Shown: piece after piece, positions 46,922-57,127 of the stretch | Layout of the letters: every line of letters starts with the position of its first letter | Position numbering within the stretch: the first letter of the stretch is position 1 | Source of the DNA: MWEH01 sp035409945 | GTDB lineage: Bacteria > Bacillota > Clostridia > Christensenellales > DTU072 | Assembly: GCA_035409945.1 (NCBI GenBank) | Contig: DAONQC010000004.1 | Coordinates: forward strand, 62,001 to 126,000 | Direction: 5' to 3' | Length of the DNA stretch: 64,000 bases | Notes under the pieces: model-generated | Told to the model about the DNA's origin: nothing | The model's input: only the letters and a program-made list of their open reading frames with translations | Databases searched by the model: none | Program-made: the position numbers and the translations under genes

Positions 46922-46980
46922 GTTACCTCGCATAATAATGTTGTTGAATTTAACCAGTATAAACGGTTAGCAACATTATT
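46922..46980 (-). promoter_or_regulatory. Hairpin-SD element, copy 4
   Basis: On the leftward mRNA: AATGTTGCTAACC, loop, GGTTAAATTCAACAACATT, then ATTATGCGAGG and TAACTA-GTG. Arms at 46971-46977 and 46937-46943. It lies inside the pyrimidine operon, between pyrD and pyrF. Confidence 0.75.
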
Positions 46981-47064
46981 TTATATATTTTATTCTATGG
47001 TTGATTATTATGTAGTTATTTTCTAGTTTGATATGCCTATACCACATTCTCTAGAAATTAAATA

Positions 47065-47182
47065 TTATGGATTGGTATTAACCAACACAACCAACGATGT
47101 ATTTGAAATCTTATCGATTCCATACTCGCTAAGAATATTGGGTTTTTAATGAATCCTCTATACATTATTAGTATGGTTAGGC
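47065..47182 (-). repeat. C-terminal echo of pyrD
   Basis: The end of pyrD encodes MDKYRIDKLSDIVGCVG. About 105 bp downstream a copy reads LSEYGIDKISNTSLVV, in the same frame, without the exact stop. Confidence 0.65.
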
Positions 47183-48106
47183 TCAACCCACACAGCCAAC
47201 TATATCTGATAGTTTATCAATTCTATATTTATCCATAGCCTGTGGAAGTTCTTCTATGATTGTTTTGCAAGCAAATGGATCTATCAGATTAGCCGTTCCT
47301 ACCATTACTGCAGTAGCACCAGCCATCATCATTTCTATTACATCGTAAGCAGAACTAATACCACCCATTCCAATTATTGGGATATGGACTGATTTGTATA
47401 TATCATTAACCATTCTAACTGCAACAGGAAAGACACCTATGCCACTATATCCACCAGTCCTTACGCTTATAACTGGCTTTCTTTTATTTAAATCAATTCT
47501 CATTCCAACAAGCGTATTAATGGCACTAATTGCATCAGCACCCGACTCTTCTGCAACAACTGCCATCTCTTTAATGTTTGTTACATTTGGAGAGAGCTTT
47601 ATGATTAAGGGTTTTGTACAAACTTTTTTGATTTCCTTAATGAGGAAGCCAAGAGTTTTAGAGTCTGTTCCAAAAGCCATTCCACCACCTTTAACATTTG
47701 GACAAGATACATTTACCTCTATGGCAAACACCTTGTCTATATCATTAAATCTTGAACAAACATTTTTGTATTCATCTACACTATGTCCACTGGCATTGAT
47801 GATAACTTTTTTACTATATACTTTTGAAAGTTTATCTAGCTCTTCGGTTGCTACTGTATCGGCACCTGGGTTTTGAAGTCCTATAGCATTTAGCATACCT
47901 GCTTTACAATCTGCAATTCTAGGAAGAGGATTACCATATCTCTCGTATTCCGTAGTACCTTTTAAGGAAATAGAGCCTAAGATATTAATGTCATAATACT
48001 CACTAAATTCATATCCAAATCCAAATGTACCACTAGCTGGAATAACTGGGTTATCCATTACATGTCCTAACATTTGGGTTTCTAATCTGTTTATTTTTGT
48101 ATCCAT
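47183..48106 (-). CDS. pyrD: Dihydroorotate dehydrogenase, NAD-linked type 1B, catalytic subunit
   Basis: A 307-residue FMN enzyme that oxidises dihydroorotate to orotate. VNVSCPNVKGGGMAFG has the type 1B catalytic Cys; LIIKLSPNVTNIKEMA, AINTLVGMRIDLN and MGGISSAYDVIEMMMAGA form the FMN site. ATG at 48104-48106 (MDTKINRLE) is used; the longer frame to 48244 overlaps pyrK and is spurious. It pairs with pyrK just upstream. Confidence 0.94.
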   Translation of the reverse strand: MDTKINRLETQMLGHVMDNPVIPASGTFGFGYEFSEYYDINILGSISLKGTTEYERYGNPLPRIADCKAGMLNAIGLQNPGADTVATEELDKLSKVYSKKVIINASGHSVDEYKNVCSRFNDIDKVFAIEVNVSCPNVKGGGMAFGTDSKTLGFLIKEIKKVCTKPLIIKLSPNVTNIKEMAVVAEESGADAISAINTLVGMRIDLNKRKPVISVRTGGYSGIGVFPVAVRMVNDIYKSVHIPIIGMGGISSAYDVIEMMMAGATAVMVGTANLIDPFACKTIIEELPQAMDKYRIDKLSDIVGCVG

Positions 48107-48137
48107 AACATCACCATCTAAAAATGTATATTTTTTG

Positions 48138-48866
48138 TTAGTCGATAAATATGTCAGTTGCTTTAAATACTGGTCCTTCTTTGCATACCCTCTTAAAACC
48201 TTGCTTTGTCTTGATTGTGCAGCCCATACAAGCTCCAAAACCACAACCCATTATGGCTTCTAACGAGTGTTCACCATTTGGATATTTTTTACATATTGCT
48301 CTTAACATAGGTTCTGGACCACAGGCATAGTAATAGTCATCACTTGATATTTGGTTTTCTAAAGCAGTAATTGCATTACCGTAGACGCCTACACTTCCAT
48401 CATCTGTAGCTACAATAACTTCTCCCCATTTTTTAAATTCTTCTATGAAAAACAGGTCGTTTTTCGAACGAGCACATAAAATTACTTTTGTCTTTAAATC
48501 CTTTTTATGGAGTTCTTTTGCTAGGTAATATAGCGGTGCAATACCAATGCCACCACCTACTAAAACATGTGTTTTTGCGTTAGGTGAAATTGTGAAACCA
48601 TTTCCCAGTCCAGTTAATGTATCTACTTTGTCTCCCTTTTTAAGGCTCACCATGTATTCAGTACCACGACCTACCACTTTATATACAACTTGAAGAATTC
48701 CATTTTCATAATCGCTTACACTAAACGGTCTTCTAAGTGTAAATCCTGGAAGACATATTTCAACAAACTGACCAGGTTTCATATATGAAGCATCAGACAG
48801 CATTAAGACATAATTGTCTCCATTTAACTTCTCGTTTGATATTACAGTTAATAATTCTTTCTTCAT
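48138..48866 (-). CDS. pyrK: Dihydroorotate dehydrogenase electron transfer subunit
   Basis: A 242-residue FAD/2Fe-2S protein that passes electrons from PyrD to NAD. FTLRRPFSVSDY is the FAD site, LVGGGIGIAPLYYLA the NAD loop and CGFGACMGCTIKTKQG...CKEGPVF the iron-sulfur cluster. ATG at 48864-48866 follows GAGGAAAATA; the upstream frame to 48923 lacks an SD. Confidence 0.94.
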   Translation of the reverse strand: MKKELLTVISNEKLNGDNYVLMLSDASYMKPGQFVEICLPGFTLRRPFSVSDYENGILQVVYKVVGRGTEYMVSLKKGDKVDTLTGLGNGFTISPNAKTHVLVGGGIGIAPLYYLAKELHKKDLKTKVILCARSKNDLFFIEEFKKWGEVIVATDDGSVGVYGNAITALENQISSDDYYYACGPEPMLRAICKKYPNGEHSLEAIMGCGFGACMGCTIKTKQGFKRVCKEGPVFKATDIFID

Positions 48867-49052
48867 TATTTTCCTCAAATTGTAGTTTGACTCATCTCTC
48901 GTTGTTTGTTGGTTCCTATCCACGAACAGTAGTTTACTTGACCGTATCTTTCCTCTAAACCGTGGCTATTCTTCTAATGATTGCACATGCCTTACTTGTG
49001 GTCTTTTGTCATTTAGACTTCTATAATATGCATTTAAATCATTCAATAGTTA

Positions 49053-52000
49053 TTACTCGTCTATAGTCGACACTCCCATTGTTGTATCTTCTAAAACATC
49101 TAGTAGCACCTCAACTGTATCTAGGGAGGTGAATACTGGGATGTTATTTTCAACTGCAGTTCTTCTAATGTACCCACCATCTCTAATACCAGCTAGTCCC
49201 GCTGGGTTTACTGTGTTTACAACATATGAAACATATCCTTTTCTAATACTTTCTAGTATTTCACTACTTCCTTGTGATAACTTCTTTTTAACTCGTGTTT
49301 TAATTCCATGCTCTTTTAAAAAGTTTGCTGTGCCTTCTGTTGCTTCAATGTTAAAACCTAGGTTATAAAACCGTCTAATGAGTGGTACCGCAGCTTCTTT
49401 ATCGTTATTTGAAATGGTAGCTAAAACTGTTCCATAGTTACTAAGTTTCATCCCTGATGCTCTTAAAGCTTTGTACATTGCCCTATTTAATGAAGTGTCA
49501 TAACCTATCGCTTCTCCTGTAGATTTCATCTCTGGAGTTAACACTGCATCTAGTCCTAAAAGTTTATTAAATGAAAATGTTGGTGCTTTTACATACCAGC
49601 GCTTTCTCTTAGGATATATTCCTACATATCCTAAATCTTTTAGTTTTGCACCTAACATAACCTTTGTTGCAATGTTAGCTATTGGTGTACCAGTAGACTT
49701 ACCTAAGAAAGGAACTGTTCTACTAGACCTTGGATTAACTTCGATTACATATACACGGTTGTGTTTATCTATTACAAACTGAATATTAAACGGTCCAATC
49801 ATATCAAGTGCTATACCTATTCTGGTTGTATAGTCAATAATGGTATCTTGCACTTCTCTTGATAATGAATACGTGGGATATACACTGACCGAGTCGCCAC
49901 TATGAACTCCTGCTCTTTCTATATGTTCCATAATGCCTGGTATAAATACATCAGTGCCGTCTGACACCGCATCAACTTCGCTTTCTTGTCCAAGTATATA
50001 TTTATCGATGAGTACTGGATGTTTTGGATTTAGAGCAAGAGCTTCTTTTAGGAAACTCTTTAACTGTTCTTCTTCGTATATGATATGCATCATACGTCCA
50101 CCTAAAACAAATGAGGGACGCATAAGTACGGGATAACCTATCTCTTTTGCTGCAGCTAGTCCATCTTTCATTGTAAATACTGCAAAGCCTTTTGGTACAG
50201 GTATATCTAATCTTCTTAGAGCTGCTAAAAATAAATCTCTATCTTCTGCTGCTGCAATCGCTTCTGCACTACTCCCTAGCAAGTTAACCCCTGCTGCATC
50301 CAAATCTGCAGCTAGATTTATAGCCGTTTGTCCTCCTAATGCAACTATGACACCAACAGGTTTTTCTAAATCAATTACATTCATGACATCTTCATATGTC
50401 AAAGGTTCAAAATACAACTTATCACTTAGTGTATAATCGGTAGAAACAGTTTCAGGATTATTGTTAATGAGTATTGCTTCATACCCCATTTCTTTAATAG
50501 CCCATACTGCATGTACAGTTGAATAATCAAACTCTATTCCTTGTCCTATTCTAATTGGGCCAGAGCCTAATACAACTACCTTGTTATTTTTAGACGATTC
50601 GCTTTCATTCACCGTACCATATGTGGAATAGTAGTATGGTACATTTACATCATATACACCAGCGCAAGAATCTACAGATCTATATATTGGGAAAATTCCA
50701 TTTTCTCTTCTAAGTTTATACATTTCAGCTTCAGTAATTCCCCAAATCCTTGAAATATATTTATCAGAAAAACCCATCTTCTTTGCTTTTTTAAGCACTT
50801 CTAGGTTGTTTATGTTTTCCTTAATAACCTTTTCATAGTTAATAATATTTAACACCTTATCTAAGAACAACTTATCTATTTTGGTTATGTTATGGATGTA
50901 GTTAATTGGGATTTCTCTTCTGAACGCTTCTGCGATAGCAAAAAATCTCTCGTCAGTGTTTTTGAGTATAAACTCAACTAAGTCGTGATTTGATAGTTCT
51001 GTCAAAAAGGGTAGTTCTAAATGATCTAGTCCATTTTCTAATGACCTTACTGCTTTCAGTATTCCCTCTTCTATGCTTTGACCAATACTCATAACTTCGC
51101 CAGTTGCTTTCATCTGGGTATTTAATCTTCTGTCTGCATCACGGAATTTATCAAATGGAAATCTTGGGAATTTAACAACTACATAGTCAAGTGTTGGTTC
51201 AAATGATGCAGGAGTAGAAGCCACCATTATTTCGTCTAGGTTAAAGCCTACCGCTATTTTAGCTGCAACTCTAGCTATGGGATACCCAGTAGCCTTACTA
51301 GCCAGTGCCGAAGATCTAGAAACTCTAGGATTGACTTCAATTACATAATATTCAAATGATAATGGATCTAATGCAAACTGGATATTGCATCCCCCTTCTA
51401 TATCTAATGCCCTTATTATCTTTAAAGATGCATCGTATAACATGTTATATTCTTTTAGCGATAATGTTTGAGACGGAGCAACTACAATACTGTCCCCTGT
51501 ATGAATACCAACTGGGTCAATATTTTCCATACAGCACACAACTATTGCTGTATCGTTTGCATCCCTTATTACTTCAAATTCAATTTCTTTATATCCAGTT
51601 AGAGATTTTTCTACTAAAACTTGATTAACTGGAGAAATCTCAATTGCAGCTTTTGCAATCTCTGCACATTCTTCAGCATTATGAGCAAAGCCACCGCCCG
51701 TTCCACCTAGCGTATATGCCGGTCTTAATATTACTGGATAACCGATTTCTTCGGCTTCTGCAATGGCATCTTTTACACAGGTTGCAATTCTCGATTCGGT
51801 TACAGGCTCACCTATTTCCAGACAAAGTTCTTTGAATTTTTTTCTATCTTCAGCTTTAGATATGGTTTCATACTTCATACCAAGCATTTCCACACCACAT
51901 TCATCTAATATGCCCTTGCTGTATAACTGCATACCAAGGTTTAGTCCAGTTTGTCCTCCTAGCCCACAAATAATCCCATCAGGTCTTTCATATCGGATTA

Positions 52001-52229
52001 TTTTAGCCACATGCTCTAAATCTAATGGCTCCATATACACTTTGTCTGCCATTGAAGTGTCGGTCATAATAGTTGCTGGATTACTATTGACTAGCACCAC
52101 TTCATAACCTTCTTCCCTTAGTGCTATACAAGCTTGTGTTCCTGCATAGTCAAACTCAGCTGCCTGACCTATAACAATAGGTCCACTACCTATAACTAAA
52201 ATTTTGTTAATATCCGTTCTTTTTGGCAT
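49053..52229 (-). CDS. carB: Carbamoyl phosphate synthase large subunit
   Basis: A full-length 1058-residue enzyme: two ATP-grasp halves (SGPIVIGQAAEFDYAG near residue 13; SGPIRIGQGIEFDYS near 550), the dimerisation region, and a C-terminal MGS-like domain (KEHGIKTRVKKKLSQG) where effectors bind. It makes carbamoyl phosphate from ammonia, bicarbonate and two ATP. It is 65 bp from carA, whose glutaminase triad is lost, so ammonia would have to come from solution. Confidence 0.95.
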   Translation of the reverse strand: MPKRTDINKILVIGSGPIVIGQAAEFDYAGTQACIALREEGYEVVLVNSNPATIMTDTSMADKVYMEPLDLEHVAKIIRYERPDGIICGLGGQTGLNLGMQLYSKGILDECGVEMLGMKYETISKAEDRKKFKELCLEIGEPVTESRIATCVKDAIAEAEEIGYPVILRPAYTLGGTGGGFAHNAEECAEIAKAAIEISPVNQVLVEKSLTGYKEIEFEVIRDANDTAIVVCCMENIDPVGIHTGDSIVVAPSQTLSLKEYNMLYDASLKIIRALDIEGGCNIQFALDPLSFEYYVIEVNPRVSRSSALASKATGYPIARVAAKIAVGFNLDEIMVASTPASFEPTLDYVVVKFPRFPFDKFRDADRRLNTQMKATGEVMSIGQSIEEGILKAVRSLENGLDHLELPFLTELSNHDLVEFILKNTDERFFAIAEAFRREIPINYIHNITKIDKLFLDKVLNIINYEKVIKENINNLEVLKKAKKMGFSDKYISRIWGITEAEMYKLRRENGIFPIYRSVDSCAGVYDVNVPYYYSTYGTVNESESSKNNKVVVLGSGPIRIGQGIEFDYSTVHAVWAIKEMGYEAILINNNPETVSTDYTLSDKLYFEPLTYEDVMNVIDLEKPVGVIVALGGQTAINLAADLDAAGVNLLGSSAEAIAAAEDRDLFLAALRRLDIPVPKGFAVFTMKDGLAAAKEIGYPVLMRPSFVLGGRMMHIIYEEEQLKSFLKEALALNPKHPVLIDKYILGQESEVDAVSDGTDVFIPGIMEHIERAGVHSGDSVSVYPTYSLSREVQDTIIDYTTRIGIALDMIGPFNIQFVIDKHNRVYVIEVNPRSSRTVPFLGKSTGTPIANIATKVMLGAKLKDLGYVGIYPKRKRWYVKAPTFSFNKLLGLDAVLTPEMKSTGEAIGYDTSLNRAMYKALRASGMKLSNYGTVLATISNNDKEAAVPLIRRFYNLGFNIEATEGTANFLKEHGIKTRVKKKLSQGSSEILESIRKGYVSYVVNTVNPAGLAGIRDGGYIRRTAVENNIPVFTSLDTVEVLLDVLEDTTMGVSTIDE

Positions 52230-52293
52230 CCTTTTATCCCCTTAGCGTTTTTATCCGGTCCGCTACCTTAAAATTCATATATCTTTTTAACGA

Positions 52294-53397
52294 TTAGTAC
52301 TTGTTGATGTTTCCACCTTCATCTCCAACATGTTTTGCCATGTATTCTACAAATCTATTTAGTACATCTGCGCCAGTTTTGTCACCTGTTGAGTTTGGTT
52401 CAAACTGAATAGCTATCACTTCATTTTGCTCATCTTCAATACCCTCAACGAAGCCATCTCTAATGCTTTTATATATTACTTCTAAACCTTCAACATCTTT
52501 TTCAACAACTCTATATGAGGTATACTGTGAGGTTACTAAAACTTTATTTGTTTTCAAGTCTTTTACAGGCACACTGCTTCCCGACACACTTACAGCCCTT
52601 CTTTTTGTATCAAAGCCATATGATAAACATAGGATTTGAAATCCCAGTCCAATTCCTAACATAGGAACTTTCCCTTTTAATTCTTTTGCAAGTGATATTA
52701 AGCATTCATTTTCTTTAGGATTTCCAGGTCCATTAGAAAAGAGTACTCCATCAGGATTGTACTTTAGTATATCTTCACAAGAAGTGTTGAATGGAACTAC
52801 TATTAAGTTACAACTAAGCGCATTTAATTCTTTTCTTACACTGGTTTTTAGTCCACAATCGACAACCACAACATTGTATTTGGGATTCCTTGTACGCATA
52901 TACAGTACCCTTTTACAAGTGACTGCTTGTACTTCGCCTCCTTGACCTTTTATATTTTCAAGCTCCTTCATAGCCTCTTTAACGTCTATATCTTTAGTAG
53001 TTATCATGGCATATATTGGTTTTTCTGATTTGGCTATTAGTTTAACTAAAGCTCTTGTATCCACTCCACTAATTCCTGGCGTGCCACTTAACTGCAAACT
53101 TTCATTAAGGGTGGTTGTAAATCTAAAGTTAGATGGGTTATCATTTTGTTCACTGACTACAAGACCTGCTACTTGTATGTTTTGACTTTGGTTATCATCA
53201 TCGGTTAAGCCATAATTGCCCATAAGTGGGTATGCCATTACAATAATTTTCCCATAGTTATTTGGGTCTGTTATAATCTCTTGGTAACCTACCATTGATG
53301 TATTAAAAATAATTTCACCTTTAGCTGTGTTAGTATTACACCCAAGGCCCTCACCTTCAAAAACCATTCCATTATCTAATATTAGTTTTACACTCAT
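52294..53397 (-). CDS. carA: Carbamoyl phosphate synthase small subunit, glutaminase-dead
   Basis: 367 residues. The N-terminal CarA domain is normal (FNTSMVGYQEIITDP; GVDTRALVKLI). The class I glutamine amidotransferase domain is present (FSNGPGNPKENE), but the nucleophile elbow reads LGIGLGFQIL where active enzymes have GICLGHQ, so Cys is Gly250 and the following His is Phe253. The His-Pro-Glu of the triad reads QFEPN, so His is Glu333 and Glu is Asn335. The RGxNHP stretch is replaced by VSGSSVPV. All three catalytic residues are gone while the frame is intact. It likely serves only as a structural partner of CarB. Confidence 0.93.
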   Translation of the reverse strand: MSVKLILDNGMVFEGEGLGCNTNTAKGEIIFNTSMVGYQEIITDPNNYGKIIVMAYPLMGNYGLTDDDNQSQNIQVAGLVVSEQNDNPSNFRFTTTLNESLQLSGTPGISGVDTRALVKLIAKSEKPIYAMITTKDIDVKEAMKELENIKGQGGEVQAVTCKRVLYMRTRNPKYNVVVVDCGLKTSVRKELNALSCNLIVVPFNTSCEDILKYNPDGVLFSNGPGNPKENECLISLAKELKGKVPMLGIGLGFQILCLSYGFDTKRRAVSVSGSSVPVKDLKTNKVLVTSQYTSYRVVEKDVEGLEVIYKSIRDGFVEGIEDEQNEVIAIQFEPNSTGDKTGADVLNRFVEYMAKHVGDEGGNINKY

Positions 53398-53439
53398 TTT
53401 TCCACCTATATACCTTCTGTTTTTAAACCTTATTTTTCC

Positions 53440-53671
53440 TTATTTTATCAAACTCAACGTTTCCATCCAGTACAGTCAATTTCCAGCACCAATAACCAGA
53501 GCTCTTTTACTTATCTTTTCAACCACTACATTTCCAGTTTGTTCATTCCGTACTTTGTCGTTCCAATTAACGGCACTCTTTTACTTGTCATACCAACCGC
53601 TGTGGTTGCACCTAGTGTATTCAGTTTATCCAGCCTATACATTGCCGTTTCAATAACGGTTTTTACTCAAC
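53440..53671 (-). repeat. C-terminal echoes of pyrC
   Basis: pyrC ends PFIGTEMYGMNKLTILDG-NVVFDKISKG. A downstream copy (53520-53600) reads PLIGTTKYGMNKL and, after a small deletion, GNVVVEKISKR. Parts of further copies lie at 53440-53500 (complement of cgtttccatccagtacagtc) and 53628-53665. Confidence 0.8.
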
Positions 53672-54886
53672 CTATCCTTTACTAATCTTGTCAAATACTA
53701 CATTTCCATCGAGGATAGTTAGTTTGTTCATTCCATACATTTCCGTTCCAATAAACGGAGAGTTTTTGCCTTTTGATAATATCTCATCATATGTGTAAAC
53801 ATGTGGAGTATCAATATCTAGTACTGCTAAATCAGCAAGTCCACCCACCTCTACCTTACCGCACGGCAAATTAAATCTCTTTGCTGCATTGAAGGTAAGT
53901 ACATCCATCATTTTTTCAAATGTAAGTTTACCTGTTCTGACTAGCCCTGTATATGCTAAAGGAAGCAAAGTTTCTAATCCTATTACACCATTTGGAGCTT
54001 TATCCATAGGTAGTGACTTTTCTTTTTCTGTATGTGGAGCATGGTCGGTTGCAAGCATGTCGATAACTCCTGCAATTAATCCTTGCAAAGTTCTTCTCAT
54101 ATCACCATGAGTCCTTAGTGCCGGGCTCATTTTAAAGTTTGGATTATATTGCATATTGTTTTGGCATAAAAATATATGATGTGGTGTAACTTCGCAACTA
54201 ACATCCAGTTTAGATACTTTTGCCAGTCTTACTCTCTCCACTGCTTCGCTAGTTGATAAATGACAAAAATGATATTTGCATTTTGTCTCTGCTACTAAGT
54301 TAAGTTCCCGTTCAACCGCTCTAACTTCTGACTCAGCGCCTTCTCCGTATTCTTTAGCTTCAGCATGCGAGCAAATAATTAACCCTTCATTTTTAGCTTC
54401 ATACATGCCTTCTTTTACAAGAGCTAAATCCGAAACACATATCCCATCATCTGATAATGCTTTTATGTATGGTTTCATTTCTCTAAAGTTTGTTAGCTTT
54501 TTCCCTTTCTGTCCCATAGTTACAGCGCCATAGAGAAACACCTTATTCAGTGCTCCGCTTACATGTTTTTCAATTATCATCTCGAGCACATCTTTTGAAT
54601 CGGGTACAGGGAGAGTATTTGGCATAGCCATAATAGTAGTAACGCCACCTTTTAGTGCAGCGCTGGTGCCTGTTAAATATGTCTCTTTTTCAGAAAAGCC
54701 AGGTTCTCTTAAATGCACATGTACATCAACTGCGCCAGGAACTACAAGGGCTCCATTCAAGTCATATATTTTAGTATTTACATCGTTAATCTCTAAAGCA
54801 ATATTAACTATCTTATCCCCTGAAATGAGAATATCTCTTTTTGCAAGATTTCCGTTTTCAACTATACGGCAGTTTTTTAGTAACAT
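53672..54886 (-). CDS. pyrC: Dihydroorotase
   Basis: A 404-residue class I dihydroorotase. Metal ligands: DVHVHLREPGF (His-x-His), LSDDGICVSD, ICSHAEAKE, HLSTSEAV, and LATDHAPHT with the catalytic Asp near 300. It closes carbamoyl aspartate to dihydroorotate. Second gene of the operon; the stop is followed by its own tail echoes. Confidence 0.95.
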   Translation of the reverse strand: MLLKNCRIVENGNLAKRDILISGDKIVNIALEINDVNTKIYDLNGALVVPGAVDVHVHLREPGFSEKETYLTGTSAALKGGVTTIMAMPNTLPVPDSKDVLEMIIEKHVSGALNKVFLYGAVTMGQKGKKLTNFREMKPYIKALSDDGICVSDLALVKEGMYEAKNEGLIICSHAEAKEYGEGAESEVRAVERELNLVAETKCKYHFCHLSTSEAVERVRLAKVSKLDVSCEVTPHHIFLCQNNMQYNPNFKMSPALRTHGDMRRTLQGLIAGVIDMLATDHAPHTEKEKSLPMDKAPNGVIGLETLLPLAYTGLVRTGKLTFEKMMDVLTFNAAKRFNLPCGKVEVGGLADLAVLDIDTPHVYTYDEILSKGKNSPFIGTEMYGMNKLTILDGNVVFDKISKG

Positions 54887-55014
54887 TTTATACCTCTTTA
54901 AAACTTCCTACCTATCATAAAGCTACACATATATTTTCGTAGTTTTAATGATGCTTTGTATATTTATCATCTGTATTTGTGCAAAAAAAATTTGCATTTA
55001 ATGCAAACTTTTAA

Positions 55015-55893
55015 TTAATACCTAAGCTCTCCTCTTAAGGCCATGGTGATTGCAGCCATCCTTATATACACACCATTGGTCATTTGTTTGTAAATTCTAC
55101 TACGCTCACACTCAACTACATCAGATTCTATTTCAATACCACGATTAACAGGTGCTGGATGCATAATGATACTGTTTTTCTTCATCTTTGCAACTCTTGC
55201 CATGGTCATTCCATACTTTTGAAGATACTCTTCTTTTGTTATATCCATTTCTTCTTTATGACGCTCAAATTGCACCCTTAATAAATTGATTACATCACAA
55301 GTTTTAACTGCTTCATCTAAATCAATGTATGTACTCGTATTATCTTTATACTGCGCTGGACCAGAAATATATATTTCCATACCTAATCTTTTCATAACTT
55401 CTGCATTCCCGTGAGCAACTCTTGAATGCGCGACATCTCCAACAAGTGCAACTTTTAATCCCTCATATTTTCCAAACTCTTCATATATTGTCATAAGGTC
55501 TAGAAGTGTTTGCGTAGGATGGTCGCTTGTTCCGTCTCCACCGTTGAAAATAGGAATTTGTATAGGGTCTAACTCTTTGTAATATACATCTTGTGTGTGT
55601 CTAATAACTACACCGTCCACACCTAAAGATTCAAATGTTCTGACTGTGTCATATAACGTTTCACCTTTATATACACTACTCCCTGCTAGATTGAAAGAAA
55701 GTGGTGTTATTCCCAAATTGAGCATAGCCATTTGGAAACTATATTGTGTACGTGTGGAATTTTCGTAAAAAAGAGTGACCATCTTTTTGCCAGTAAAATC
55801 AACTTTCAAACCATTTTTAAAATCAATAGCTAAATTGATTATCTGTTGAATCTGGTCTGTGGACAGGGATCTGAGTGTAAGTAACCCTTTCAT
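55015..55893 (-). CDS. pyrB: Aspartate carbamoyltransferase catalytic subunit
   Basis: A 292-residue enzyme: YENSTRTQYSFQMA and GSSVYKGETLYDT bind carbamoyl phosphate, DHPTQTLLDL and HSRVAHGN are active-site segments, and MHPAPVNRGIE ends the aspartate site. No regulatory chain (pyrI) is seen. ATG at 55891-55893 has GGAGGG; the ORF's earlier ATG lies inside that SD. It is the first gene of the pyrimidine operon; no PyrR-type attenuator was recognised upstream. Confidence 0.95.
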   Translation of the reverse strand: MKGLLTLRSLSTDQIQQIINLAIDFKNGLKVDFTGKKMVTLFYENSTRTQYSFQMAMLNLGITPLSFNLAGSSVYKGETLYDTVRTFESLGVDGVVIRHTQDVYYKELDPIQIPIFNGGDGTSDHPTQTLLDLMTIYEEFGKYEGLKVALVGDVAHSRVAHGNAEVMKRLGMEIYISGPAQYKDNTSTYIDLDEAVKTCDVINLLRVQFERHKEEMDITKEEYLQKYGMTMARVAKMKKNSIIMHPAPVNRGIEIESDVVECERSRIYKQMTNGVYIRMAAITMALRGELRY

Positions 55894-56242
55894 AAAACCC
55901 TCCAAAATTTGCTATTTAATATATTACCACACGCGCGCTAAATAAACAAAGAAATAATGATTTCTTTTTATCATTCATCAAACGGGTTCAAGCTTTGCAA
56001 TTAACATGATAATTAACACCATTTACTAACCCGAAAAATTCATTCACGGAGCCTAGGCTTTACAATTAACACTTAAGTTGAAGTAGTCACTAAAAAACAG
56101 TTGTCACAGTAAGTAAAACGGAAGAGTTGCCTTCTAGCGTTAAGGCCAAAAAATAATTATTTTTGCGTTATGGTTTATTTAGTCACTTTAAAAGCGTATA
56201 ATAAAAATATTGTACAAAAATTAAATCTTTTAGGAGGACTCA
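55894..56242. other. Divergent pyrB-lgt intergenic region with dispersed repeats
   Basis: Two related segments (gggttcaagctttgcaatta at 55984 and gcctaggctttacaattaac at 56052) belong to the family seen at 42.8-43.1 kb and 24.45 kb. A segment at 56108-56145 matches the 27.2-kb repeat. TATAAT at 56197-56202 is the likely -10 of lgt. No hairpin-SD element here. Confidence 0.5.
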
Positions 56243-57127
56243 ATGTATCCAGATTATCTAATTCATATAAACGGCAAAGGTTATGTAACTCTATATGGAA
56301 TTTGTATTGGGGTTGGTGTTTTGCTAGCTTTTTTACTATTTTGGTGGCTGGCTAAAAAAGGCAAAGTGGATGAAAAATATGTGGATTTTACTAGTATAAA
56401 TCTCTTAATATCTACAGCCTTTGGTTTTTTCTGCGCAGGATTTTTTCCTGCGATGGGCGAATTAGTTAAAACTGGTAAATTTGAGTTTGGCACACTGTCT
56501 TTTGTTGCAGGTGCAGTTGGTGGCGCCGTGCTGTTTTTTATAATCGGAATAGCTTTTCGCAAAAAGCATAAAGGCAGTCTTTTAGACGTTATATCCATTG
56601 CAGCCTGTTGCTTAGTTCTTGCTCACGGTATTGGTAGAATGGGATGTTTCTTTGCAGGATGTTGTCATGGCCAAGTCACAGATAGTGTATGGGGAGTAGT
56701 TTTCCATAACTATGGCTCCGAACCACGAATCCCCACCCAACTTTTTGAAGTTGTTTTTGATTTAATACTATGCTTTTTCATGGCAGTTTTATACATCAGA
56801 GAAAAGTTTGAATACAACATGTCCCTATGGATGATAGGATACGGTTCTTTTAGATTTTTAATTGAACACTTAAGAGATGAGCCTACTAGAATGTTCATTG
56901 CAGAAGGTTTTTCCGTTACAATGCTTGTTTGCATTCTTTTAGTTGTAGGTGGAGTTGCATATTATTTCATAATGAGCCCATTTGTAAAAAGAAGAAAAGC
57001 GTATCTACTTGCCTATCCAAATGGTGAACCCGCTGAAAAACCTGCAGAATCTGATGCTAAAACTAATGATACACTTAGTGATGAAGTGAAACCAGACGCA
57101 GTTCCTGATATCGATGAGGAAAAATAA
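56243..57127 (+). CDS. lgt: Prolipoprotein diacylglyceryl transferase
   Basis: A 294-residue membrane enzyme with about seven helices that attaches diacylglycerol to the lipobox Cys of prolipoproteins. AHGIGRMGCFFAGCCHG near residue 130 and FRFLIEHLRDEPTR near 205 are the Lgt signature parts (form with GCC as in several Firmicutes). A C-terminal acidic tail (about 265-294) is extra. AGGAGGACTCA precedes ATG. The many lipoproteins in this window are its expected clients. Confidence 0.9.
   Translation: MYPDYLIHINGKGYVTLYGICIGVGVLLAFLLFWWLAKKGKVDEKYVDFTSINLLISTAFGFFCAGFFPAMGELVKTGKFEFGTLSFVAGAVGGAVLFFIIGIAFRKKHKGSLLDVISIAACCLVLAHGIGRMGCFFAGCCHGQVTDSVWGVVFHNYGSEPRIPTQLFEVVFDLILCFFMAVLYIREKFEYNMSLWMIGYGSFRFLIEHLRDEPTRMFIAEGFSVTMLVCILLVVGGVAYYFIMSPFVKRRKAYLLAYPNGEPAEKPAESDAKTNDTLSDEVKPDAVPDIDEEK

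Noticed and set aside
48107..48244. N-terminal extension of pyrD
   Set aside because: It overlaps pyrK in another frame; the conserved protein starts at MDTKINR.
55894..56242. PyrR-type attenuator before pyrB
   Set aside because: No anti-antiterminator-like stem or terminator with T-run was found.
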